This document shows, piece by piece, positions 6,565 through 11,931 of a stretch of DNA of 11,931 bases. Location of the stretch: the NCBI GenBank assembly GCA_021812745.1, contig JAKAMS010000043.1, positions 1 to 11,931 on the forward strand. Reading direction: 5' to 3'. The notes beneath the pieces are model-generated. The model was given only the letters and a program-made list of their open reading frames with translations, did not search any database and was not told the DNA's origin. The translations under genes were made by a program, and so were the position numbers. Position 1 is the stretch's first letter; each line of letters starts with the position of its first letter. The DNA comes from Bacteroidota bacterium (lineage in GTDB: Bacteria; Bacteroidota; Ignavibacteria; Ignavibacteriales; Melioribacteraceae).

Positions 6565-7846
6565 AGAGTATAGCGGCAGCCGACAAATTGTTTTTGTATT
6601 AAAAGTAACCATTATCTTTTTTGGTTACATTTTTATTATAAATCATTTTTATATAAAAGTATTTACCCCTTCTTTTATGCCAAAGCCAGACCATATAGTA
6701 AATGATTTTGCATCTTATTATGTGGCTTCAAAATTATTACTGCAAGGGGAAATCCCATATAGAAGTTTGGATAAACATAGAACCATTGAACTATCTTCCG
6801 ATGAAATGCAAAATTGGGACATTAATAAAAAAATAATCCCAGCTTATATTTATCCAACATTTCTAGCAGCAGTTATTTCCCCTTTAACAAAACTCCCTTT
6901 TAATCAAGCTCGTTTTATTTGGGAATTATTTTGTTTGGTGACGTTCTTTGGTGTAGTAGGATTTACTTTTTTTCTTTTAGGCAAACAAATAAAATTTGAT
7001 TTTACATCACTGATAATTATTGGTGTTTTCTTTGCTTCAATGCCAACTTTGGAAACTATTACTCAAGGGCAAATTAATTATCAGATATTATTACTTATCC
7101 TATTGGCTTTTTATTTTCAGAAACAGAATAAACCAATTCTTGGCGGTATTCTCTTAGGTATAGCAACTCTAATTAAAGTTAGTCCGATAATTATGTTACT
7201 ATATTTCCTTTATAAAAAGGATTTTAAATTTATTCAGTCATTTATGATTTTTTTAATATTATCTCTTTCACTCCTTTATATTCTATTCCCAAACGTTGAC
7301 TTTACATTTATAAGCAGTGTTTTACCATCCATTAGCAGTATACCTAGCCTGAATAATAAAGCCATATCGGTTTGGTGGCAATATTTATTTTTAGATAATG
7401 AATATATTAATCCAGTAATTATTTCTCCCATTACTGCAAAGATATTTACTATAACTACAGCTATAGCAATTTTAATAATTACTTACATCTTATTTTTTAA
7501 AGGTAGAAAAAATACTTCAGACTCTAATCCCAAAAAATTACTTTTAGAATACGTCGTTTTAATCCTATCGCTAATGCTACTTCAACCGTACTTGGAGATA
7601 CATCATTTAGTTTTTTCATTTATAGCAATTGCCTTTATAGTAAATTTTTATTCCAATCAAAAAGCACAAATTCTTGAAATAACTTTACTTATAATTTCTT
7701 TTATTTTAATTAATGGTCGTGGTTATAACTCATTTGAAAAATTAGGTGCTCATTGGTATAGCATATTTATCTCTAATCCACAAATCATAGGATTAATAAT
7801 TTTACTGTCTTTGTTGTTTCGTATATACAAGAGGCATTTTGCATAA
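6557..7846 (+). CDS. GT87-like polyprenyl-phosphate-sugar glycosyltransferase (membrane)
   Basis: A 429-residue multi-spanning membrane protein resembling GT87/DUF2029 enzymes, which transfer mannose or other sugars from polyprenyl-phosphate donors outside the cytoplasmic membrane. Family marks: an Asp after the first membrane segment (NDFASYY, D50, the likely catalytic acid), GEIPYRS, IYP before the next segment (98-100), the GQIN motif (171-174), LGGILLGIATLIKVSPI (195-211) with the usual Lys-x-x-Pro, and a late HH pair. About ten hydrophobic segments are visible. The ATG lies inside the core site GTTATGC and the TAA inside the left box GCATAAC of the next attC-like site, so the gene fills its cassette from core to core. 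No ribosome site precedes the ATG, so translation may be weak or leaderless. The sugar and acceptor are unknown. Confidence 0.75.
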   Translation: MQKEYSGSRQIVFVLKVTIIFFGYIFIINHFYIKVFTPSFMPKPDHIVNDFASYYVASKLLLQGEIPYRSLDKHRTIELSSDEMQNWDINKKIIPAYIYPTFLAAVISPLTKLPFNQARFIWELFCLVTFFGVVGFTFFLLGKQIKFDFTSLIIIGVFFASMPTLETITQGQINYQILLLILLAFYFQKQNKPILGGILLGIATLIKVSPIIMLLYFLYKKDFKFIQSFMIFLILSLSLLYILFPNVDFTFISSVLPSISSIPSLNNKAISVWWQYLFLDNEYINPVIISPITAKIFTITTAIAILIITYILFFKGRKNTSDSNPKKLLLEYVVLILSLMLLQPYLEIHHLVFSFIAIAFIVNFYSNQKAQILEITLLIISFILINGRGYNSFEKLGAHWYSIFISNPQIIGLIILLSLLFRIYKRHFA

Positions 7847-8068
7847 CAAGTGCTTCAACCCGACAGCGTTTTCGCATTTGGCTTTTTGATAATTTTAATG
7901 TTAGTTGCTCCGTTTCAGCTAACTTGTTCAAAGTGTTCATACTAAATTAATTAACTTGCAAACCGTGCTTGCAAAGAAAAATAAGCACGGTTTGCCTAAT
8001 CTTCGGCAGTTGTAGTTTCATCCGGCAGTCTTAAGCTGGGCTGCGGGTTAAGCACAACGCCGTTATGC
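7841..8068 (+). repeat. attC-like site 1
   Basis: GCATAAC (7841-7847) and GTTATGC (8062-8068) are exact complements and form the outer boxes. Inside, GTGCTTCAACCCG (7850-7862) pairs with CGGGTTAAGCAC (8044-8055) in 12 positions with one extra C on the left, like the extrahelical base of attC L boxes. The left spacer is AA, the right is AACGCC. The 228-base length is at the long end for attC. The interior carries the family motifs CGACAGCGTTTT and GGCTGC plus a strong central hairpin. This is the most canonical site of the array. Confidence 0.8.
7958..7995 (+). repeat. Central 13-bp hairpin inside attC-like site 1
   Basis: GCAAACCGTGCTT (7958-7970) and AAGCACGGTTTGC (7983-7995) are perfect complements around a 12-base loop. 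The hairpin sits near the middle of the attC-like site, so it would form its variable terminal structure. No T-run follows, so termination is possible but not the obvious role. Sites 2 and 3 show no stem of this strength. Confidence 0.7.
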
Positions 8069-8088
8069 AACTGACTGGAGAAAATAAT

Positions 8089-9273
8089 ATGGAAAAAATA
8101 TTAAATAAAAATAGTACTCAGATAGCCATTATAGTTTTACTTTCAATTGTTTTTATTATTCTATTTGTTCAAATGTTTGGTAAAGCATATAGAAGTGGAG
8201 GTTACGATTTTACAAGTTATTTACTTTCATCAAAGGCATTATTAAACAATACTAACCCTTATATCCAAAACACACCATACCCTTACATATATCCTCTGTT
8301 TTTGGCTTCTATTTTAACACCATTTACATTCTTACCCTACAGTATAAATAATATTTTATGGTTTGCTATTAATGTCGGTTCATTCGGATTCTCTGTTTAT
8401 CTTTTGCTAAAGATGTTTTATATAATGCCTCCATCAAAAAAAGTATTCTTAACAATTATATCTTTTATAGTCCTCTTAATCTTTAGCCCAATTCAAAATC
8501 ACTTGTTAAATGGTCAAATTAATTTTTTAGTACTTCTATTTAGTACATTATTTTTTTATTGGTATGACAAGAATAACATACTTTCGAGTTTATTTCTTGC
8601 CTTTGCTATATCATTAAAAATTGTTCCTTTGATTTTTCTAATGTTTCTCTTATTAGAAAAAAGATATCGAGCTATTATCTTTACTATTGTTTTTACATTT
8701 ATCTGTGTTTTTGTGCTACCATACCTTTTTATTGGTGTAAAAATAGTCAATTATTATTCTTATTATTTAGGCAACTTTATTTTTCATTCCTTTTCAACAA
8801 ATACAGTCAATTATTCTGAATCTATGAATTTTACATTGTATGGTTTTATTAATAACATCTTTGTTAGCTCAAATGCATTCGGTATGTATTTACAAATTGT
8901 TAGTGCCTTCGTAGTTCTTCTCCCAATTTTATATTTACACTACCAACTTCTGAAAATAAATTATTTTCAAAGAAGAATAATTATATATTCATTGTTATCT
9001 TTATCCATATTGTTAATTAGTCCATCATCGCAAACTCATCACCTTGCTTTCATTATTCCTTCGATTTTTTGGATTATTATAAATTTCTATGAAAAAATTG
9101 ATAAAGAAAAAAGATTTTTTATTTTATACTGCATACTTGTTTTTATTCTCTTTTGGTTAGGAAATATTTTTAAGAAGACACCGCTTGTTTTTCTATCCCT
9201 TTCCACATTATTTATTATAATTATACTATCAAAAAATAAAATTAACTATTTTAGGAGTGTAGCTAATGAATAA
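8089..9273 (+). CDS. Second GT87-like membrane glycosyltransferase
   Basis: A multi-spanning membrane protein of 394 residues with the same layout as the gene in cassette 1: GGYDFTSY with the candidate catalytic Asp, NTNPYIQ, YIYP, NGQINF, a shorter ISLKIVP segment with the Lys-x-x-Pro, and QTHHLAF near the end. Both probably use polyprenyl-phosphate sugars. The two proteins are clearly related in plan but well diverged, so this is not a recent duplication. The start at 8089 is chosen because GGAG (8077-8080) lies 8 bases upstream. An in-frame ATG at 8065 lies in the core site GTTATGC and would add eight residues. The end overlaps the next gene by 8 bases, implying translational coupling. The gene is extremely AT-rich. 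Donor sugar and acceptor cannot be inferred. Confidence 0.72.
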   Translation: MEKILNKNSTQIAIIVLLSIVFIILFVQMFGKAYRSGGYDFTSYLLSSKALLNNTNPYIQNTPYPYIYPLFLASILTPFTFLPYSINNILWFAINVGSFGFSVYLLLKMFYIMPPSKKVFLTIISFIVLLIFSPIQNHLLNGQINFLVLLFSTLFFYWYDKNNILSSLFLAFAISLKIVPLIFLMFLLLEKRYRAIIFTIVFTFICVFVLPYLFIGVKIVNYYSYYLGNFIFHSFSTNTVNYSESMNFTLYGFINNIFVSSNAFGMYLQIVSAFVVLLPILYLHYQLLKINYFQRRIIIYSLLSLSILLISPSSQTHHLAFIIPSIFWIIINFYEKIDKEKRFFILYCILVFILFWLGNIFKKTPLVFLSLSTLFIIIILSKNKINYFRSVANE

Positions 9274-10177
9274 GTTCTATGGCGAAAAAGTATATAAAGA
9301 GTTTGGTAATTTTAGTGGTTATTTAGAAGAAACAGAATGCCCCATTTGTATACATCCACCAGTTCCTAAATTAATCTTCAGAAAAAAAGAAGGGGTAAGT
9401 ATTCTCAAATGTCCGAATTGCGGAGTTTTATATGCCTCTCCAAGGTTTGATCCACCTTCCATTGATAAAATTTACGAAAATGAAGCCTTCTGCGATATGT
9501 CAAGATATGATAATTGGTCATACAACGAATGGATCCAAATGGGCGGTAGAGGTCAAAATGTTTCGAAACTTAAAACTGAACTAATTAAGAGATTTTTACC
9601 TATTGGTTCTTCAGTCTTGGACGTTGGGTGTGGCGTGGGTGAATTTGTTTGCGTGGCACTAAACAATGGCTTAAAAGCAGAAGGCATTGATATTAGTAAT
9701 ATGCTTATAAGCACTGGTCGCTCTAAACTAAACGTTCCTATCTATCAAACAGATATACAAAATTATAAACCTAGTCATAATTATGATGCAATTATGATTT
9801 GGGACGTTCTTGAACATCTAGTAAACCCGGTAGAAATATTAAATGCATGCAACTCTTTATTGAATGATAACGGCTATCTTTTTGCCCAAGTACCAAATTA
9901 TAAAGGTATATCCAATAGATTGAAATCATTTATTAATCGTATAGGGTTTATTAAGAAGAATTATGGTCACTTTGGTTTTCCATATCATCTTTATTCCTTT
10001 GACAGAAAAAGTTTATCGTTTTTATATAAACAAGCCGGTTTTACAGCAATTCATTATGAGTCATGGTCACATTTACTTAAAGAAAATAAACACGGACTAT
10101 TAAATGACTTTTTTATTTCTATTTCTAAAAAATATTGTCTCACGGATTACATTACGGCAGTCGTTAAAAAGATATAA
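9266..10177 (+). CDS. SAM-dependent methyltransferase with N-terminal zinc ribbon
   Basis: A 303-residue class I SAM methyltransferase. The N-terminus carries a zinc-ribbon pattern, CPIC (25-28) and CPNC (49-52), typical of a group of methyltransferases found in surface-polysaccharide loci. Motif I is VLDVGCGVG (117-125), the acidic residue after strand 2 is in GIDIS (141-144), and DVLEH (180-184) matches the motif of the Methyltransf_11/23 families. FGFPYHLYSFDRKSL with LYKQAGF is the usual C-terminal signature of the zinc-ribbon type. AGGAG (9253-9257) lies 8 bases before the ATG, and the gene overlaps the glycosyltransferase by 8 bases. The pair is therefore one translational unit within a single cassette. 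A role in methylating a sugar or lipid-linked glycan is inferred from this pairing; the acceptor is unknown. Confidence 0.85.
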   Translation: MNKFYGEKVYKEFGNFSGYLEETECPICIHPPVPKLIFRKKEGVSILKCPNCGVLYASPRFDPPSIDKIYENEAFCDMSRYDNWSYNEWIQMGGRGQNVSKLKTELIKRFLPIGSSVLDVGCGVGEFVCVALNNGLKAEGIDISNMLISTGRSKLNVPIYQTDIQNYKPSHNYDAIMIWDVLEHLVNPVEILNACNSLLNDNGYLFAQVPNYKGISNRLKSFINRIGFIKKNYGHFGFPYHLYSFDRKSLSFLYKQAGFTAIHYESWSHLLKENKHGLLNDFFISISKKYCLTDYITAVVKKI

Positions 10178-10201
10178 CAGATTTTTGCTATTAGCCAAAA
10201 C

Positions 10202-10388
10202 ACATAACCAGCTTTTCCACCCGACCGCGTTTTCACTGCGGCAGTATTAGTATTTTCATGTTTGGTGAAAAAGGTAAGCTTTGTTGCTTAAAGTTGTTCT
10301 ATCAAATAAAAATATTAAATCATTTGGCAGTAGCTTTTTATTCGGCACTCTTGTTCTGGGCTGCCGGTTAGCGACAACTTCGTTATAA
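10202..10388 (+). repeat. attC-like site 2
   Basis: Left half ACATAAC-CAGC (10202-10212) followed by CACCCGACCGCGTTTT. Right half CTGGGCTGCCGGTTAGC, then AACTTC and GTTATAA (10382-10388). Length 187 bases. The inner boxes of this site pair poorly with each other: the right half matches the left half of site 3 better. GTTATAAGGC (10382-10391) is the exact complement of GCCTTATAAC (11087-11096), setting the limits of cassette 3. GGCAGTA occurs twice in the interior (10240-10246 and 10325-10331). Confidence 0.75.
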
Positions 10389-10415
10389 GGCTCAAGAATT
10401 GATCCGATGTTAATA

Positions 10416-10450
10416 TTGATTTAGACTACTTAAAGGGCTATATTGTAGTC
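10416..10450 (+). promoter_or_regulatory. Promoter and probable operator of the toxin-antitoxin cassette
   Basis: TTGATT (10416-10421), 17 bases, TATATT (10439-10444) forms a good vegetative promoter about 27 bases before the antitoxin ATG. An inverted repeat GACTAC (10424-10429) and GTAGTC (10445-10450), half-sites 21 bases apart centre to centre, brackets the -10 element. This is the expected place for autorepression by the antitoxin or the toxin-antitoxin complex. The cassette thus carries its own promoter, as known TA cassettes in integrons do. Confidence 0.55.
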
Positions 10451-10470
10451 GCAAAAAGAAAGGGAATAAA

Positions 10471-10773
10471 ATGAAATTTAGTGAAGCCGTAAAACCAATT
10501 AGTTACCTAAAAACTCATGCTTCAGAGGTTGTTCGGGATGTTGTAGAAAATCGAAAAACATTAATTATTACTCATAATGGTGAAGCAAAGGTTATTCTTC
10601 AAGATGTTAAAGTTTATGAGAAGACACAAGAGAGTATTGCTCTGTTAAAAATACTTGCATTAAGCGGAAGAGAAATCAAAAAGGGTAATTATAAAACACT
10701 TGAAAAATCGTTTGAGAATGTTCGAAATCGTATAAATGATTTTAAACGGTGCCAGCGTGAAATTCAAAGTTAA
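10471..10773 (+). CDS. Phd/YefM-type antitoxin
   Basis: A 100-residue antitoxin of the Phd/YefM family. The N-terminal DNA-binding part, KPISYLKTHASEVVRDVVENRK followed by LIITHNGEAKVILQDV, matches the family fold that binds the operon operator; the C-terminal half (about 55-100) is helical and charged and would wrap the toxin. AAAGGGA (10459-10465) precedes the ATG by 5 bases. A promoter and a GACTAC/GTAGTC inverted repeat lie just upstream, which suggests autoregulation. The end overlaps the toxin gene, so the pair is translationally coupled. The antitoxin-first order is normal for type II systems. It is the first gene of cassette 3. Confidence 0.88.
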   Translation: MKFSEAVKPISYLKTHASEVVRDVVENRKTLIITHNGEAKVILQDVKVYEKTQESIALLKILALSGREIKKGNYKTLEKSFENVRNRINDFKRCQREIQS

Positions 10774-11083
10774 TATTGTTTCTTCTGCTGAAGAAGACTT
10801 ATTGGAAATTTATCAATATGTTTTTTTCAATGATTCGGAAGAAAAAGCAGAGAGAATATACTCTAAATTGTATGAGAAATGTCAATCCCTTCAAGAATAT
10901 CCAAATCGTGGTCATGTCCCTCCTGAATTAAGTTTACTTGGAATAGATGATTTCCTTGAACTAACATATAAACCTTATCGTATTATTTATCAAATTATCG
11001 AGAAAGTAGTTTTCATCCATTGTGTTTTAGATGGTCGCAGAGATATGCAAAAACTATTACAAGAAAGATTAATGCGAGAGTAA
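10757..11083 (+). CDS. RelE/ParE-family toxin
   Basis: A type II toxin of the RelE/ParE superfamily, 108 residues from the GTG at 10757. The N-terminus KFKVNIVSSAEEDLLEIYQYV matches the family opening; the C-terminal half has YKPYRIIYQI and VFIHCVLDGRRDMQKLL, the conserved strand and Arg-rich end. Such proteins either cleave mRNA on the ribosome or poison gyrase; the sequence alone does not decide, although the GRRD-type ending is common to both groups. The GTG start is preferred because the family N-terminus begins there; an ATG at 10736 would add seven residues. Neither start has a strong ribosome site, consistent with coupling to the overlapping antitoxin. The stop lies 4 bases before the left box of attC-like site 3. 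Confidence 0.88.
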   Translation: MKFKVNIVSSAEEDLLEIYQYVFFNDSEEKAERIYSKLYEKCQSLQEYPNRGHVPPELSLLGIDDFLELTYKPYRIIYQIIEKVVFIHCVLDGRRDMQKLLQERLMRE

Positions 11084-11089
11084 AATGCC

Positions 11090-11277
11090 TTATAACCAGC
11101 CGCTCAACACGGACAGCGTTTTTCAGCGCGGCATTTGTGAAGTTATAATGTTGTTTTTACAAAACCAAATTGCTCTTTAAAGTATGTAGTTCTAAGAAAT
11201 ATTTTTATAAATAGAAGTTGTTCCGGTTAATTTGCATTGCTGTTCTGGACGGCGCTTTAGTTGCAACGCCGTTATGT
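11090..11277 (+). repeat. attC-like site 3
   Basis: Left half TTATAAC-CAGCCGCTCAAC (from 11090) followed by GGACAGCGTTTTTC. Right half TTCTGGACGGCGC, TTTAGTTGC, AACGCC and GTTATGT (11271-11277). Length 188 bases, nearly the same as site 2. The left and right inner boxes of this site pair poorly with each other. Instead GTTATGTTGC (11271-11280) is the exact complement of GCAACATAAC (11902-11911), and CGCTTTAGTTGC (11253-11264) pairs with GCAACTCAAAGCG of site 4 apart from one extra C. Confidence 0.75.
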
Positions 11278-11299
11278 TGCACTAATATAAGGGGCATTT

Positions 11300-11899
11300 A
11301 TGAAAGTGAAAATTATAGCAATATTATTGTTAATGAATATTTGTATGTATGCTCAAATTAATGGCAAGCGTCTTGAGTTATCTTTTTCTGGAGCTTTTGG
11401 CGAAGCAAAATCATCCTATGAATCAACGAGTAGCACATATAGTTATACTTCATAAGGAGAATTTCATTATTATCTATTTTCCAGTATTCGTTCTGGTTAT
11501 TTATTAAATCCCAACTTTGAAGTAGAACCAGAACTTCAAATTTTACTTTTAGAGAAAATTGATCCATCATATAGTATAAATGCAAATTTAGTTTACAACA
11601 TTGATATCGACAGCTCGCGAGTAAAACCTTTCTTACTAATTGGTAATGGAATTGGTAACACAGTCCCTATTTATGGAAGTTTATTCGCAATCGAATCTTA
11701 TGAAGGGAATAAATTATCAGTAAATCAATTCAATGCTGGGCTTGGTATGAAAATCTTTGTAACAAATAGCATCGCGATTCGAACTGAGTATCGTTTTCAA
11801 CAATACAATTACAAAAAAGATTATTCTAATATCAAAACAACATTAAAGTATACTTATTACTTTCATCAATTATTATTTGGTGTTTCCTTTTTATTATAA
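11300..11899 (+). pseudogene. Exported beta-barrel-like protein interrupted by in-frame TAA
   Basis: From the ATG at 11300 one frame runs 199 codons to a TAA at 11897-11899, broken only by a TAA at 11453-11455 (codon 52). The first 19 residues form a signal peptide (MKVKIIAILLLMNICMYAQ). After the stop the frame continues with alternating hydrophobic/polar strands, Gly and aromatics: SIRSGYLLNP, VKPFLLIGNGIG, FNAGLGMKIF, IAIRTEYRFQQYNY and a hydrophobic end FHQLLFGVSFLL. This resembles small outer-membrane beta-barrel proteins. AAGGGG (11289-11294) lies 5 bases before the ATG. No frameshift is needed to join the halves, so a single-base nonsense change is the simplest explanation. The break could be a real inactivation, a sequencing error or readthrough. 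TAAGGAG at the stop resembles a ribosome site, but no standard start codon follows in frame nearby. Confidence 0.7.
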
Positions 11900-11901
11900 A
11901 A

Positions 11902-11931
11902 GCAACATAACCAGCAACTCAAAGCGACCGC
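11902..11931 (+). repeat. Left edge of attC-like site 4 (cut by window end)
   Basis: GCAACATAAC, CA, GCAACTCAAAGCG, ACCGC fits the left-half consensus of the array and starts 3 bases after the stop of the cassette 4 gene. The right half lies outside the window. The site shows that the array continues, with at least one more boundary downstream. Confidence 0.75.

Larger units (their letters stand above)
6554..11931 (+). mobile_element. Integron-like gene-cassette array without visible IntI
   Basis: Four consecutive same-direction units are separated by attC-like sites: 6555-8062, 8063-10382, 10383-11271 and 11272 to past the window end. Three units begin TTATG and one TTATAAG, each after a G, as expected for cleavage within G|TTRRRY. 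Each unit holds one or two complete genes reading away from the first core site. Genes are functionally unrelated between units and very AT-rich, while the separating sites share a consensus. No IntI-type integrase is visible. The array continues beyond the right edge. Alternative reading: an uncharacterised repeat-flanked cassette element that only resembles integron cassettes. Confidence 0.75.

Noticed and set aside
6344..6586. 80-residue minus-strand frame in the array leader
   Set aside because: It has no family resemblance, no clear ribosome site, and overlaps the start of the cassette 1 gene and its core site.
7958..7995. Hairpin in attC-like site 1 as a Rho-independent terminator
   Set aside because: No T-run follows either arm, and its central place suits the folded structure of the recombination site better.
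11358..11585. 75-residue minus-strand frame in cassette 4
   Set aside because: It lies opposite the signal-peptide/beta-barrel frame, which has a ribosome site and the coherent protein pattern; the minus frame has neither.
7841..11931. CRISPR array or insertion sequence
   Set aside because: The repeats are degenerate, 187-228 bases long and flank whole genes; there are no short regular spacers, no cas genes and no transposase.

Overview
The window looks like a chromosome segment from a low-GC anaerobic or facultative member of the Bacteroidota/Chlorobiota/Ignavibacteriota (FCB) group, possibly Ignavibacteriota. That placement is an inference. It rests on a nifJ-type pyruvate:ferredoxin oxidoreductase followed by a DHOD-like flavoprotein, AT-rich codon use, and a promoter before tRNA-Leu (TTTG, 19 bp, TAAATTTG) that fits the Bacteroidetes consensus TTTG/TAnnTTTG.

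Bases 1-4890 are ordinary core genome: the C-terminal part of nifJ, a DHOD-like flavoprotein gene, a Rho-independent terminator, a DEAD-box RNA helicase with an RGG-like tail and a DbpA-type C-terminal domain, a second terminator, an unrecognised 184-residue protein and a tRNA-Leu(CAA). Bases 4891-6070 look like the left end of a genomic island: directly after the tRNA comes a strong hairpin terminator, a cluster of three GTACTCA direct repeats and a phage-type tyrosine recombinase. Bases 6071-6553 hold no convincing gene.

From 6554 to the end of the window the DNA is an integron-like gene-cassette array. Three complete attC-like sites (about 187-228 bp) and the left edge of a fourth share a consensus: a left half RYATAAC-CAGC...CGAC(A/C)GCGTTTT and a right half CTGGGCTGC...ACAACGCC-GTTATRY. 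Paired boxes in the best case are offset by one extra C, as in attC extrahelical bases. All cassettes point the same way. Cassette 1 carries a GT87-like membrane glycosyltransferase. Cassette 2 carries a second, divergent GT87-like protein and a zinc-ribbon SAM methyltransferase. Cassette 3 carries a Phd/YefM-RelE/ParE toxin-antitoxin pair with its own promoter and probable operator. Cassette 4 carries an exported beta-barrel-like protein interrupted by an in-frame TAA. No integron integrase (IntI) is visible; the nearby recombinase lacks the IntI-specific insertion. The array is therefore either an integrase-less cassette cluster (CALIN) riding on or next to a tRNA island, or part of a larger array whose intI lies elsewhere.

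The cassette genes point to a cell-surface theme (lipid-linked glycan assembly, a sugar-type methyltransferase, an outer-membrane protein), with a toxin-antitoxin cassette that could stabilise the array. The most unusual observation is that extended inverted repeats join the two ends of each cassette across the gene. For cassette 4 this pairing includes the L box, which standard integron geometry does not predict.
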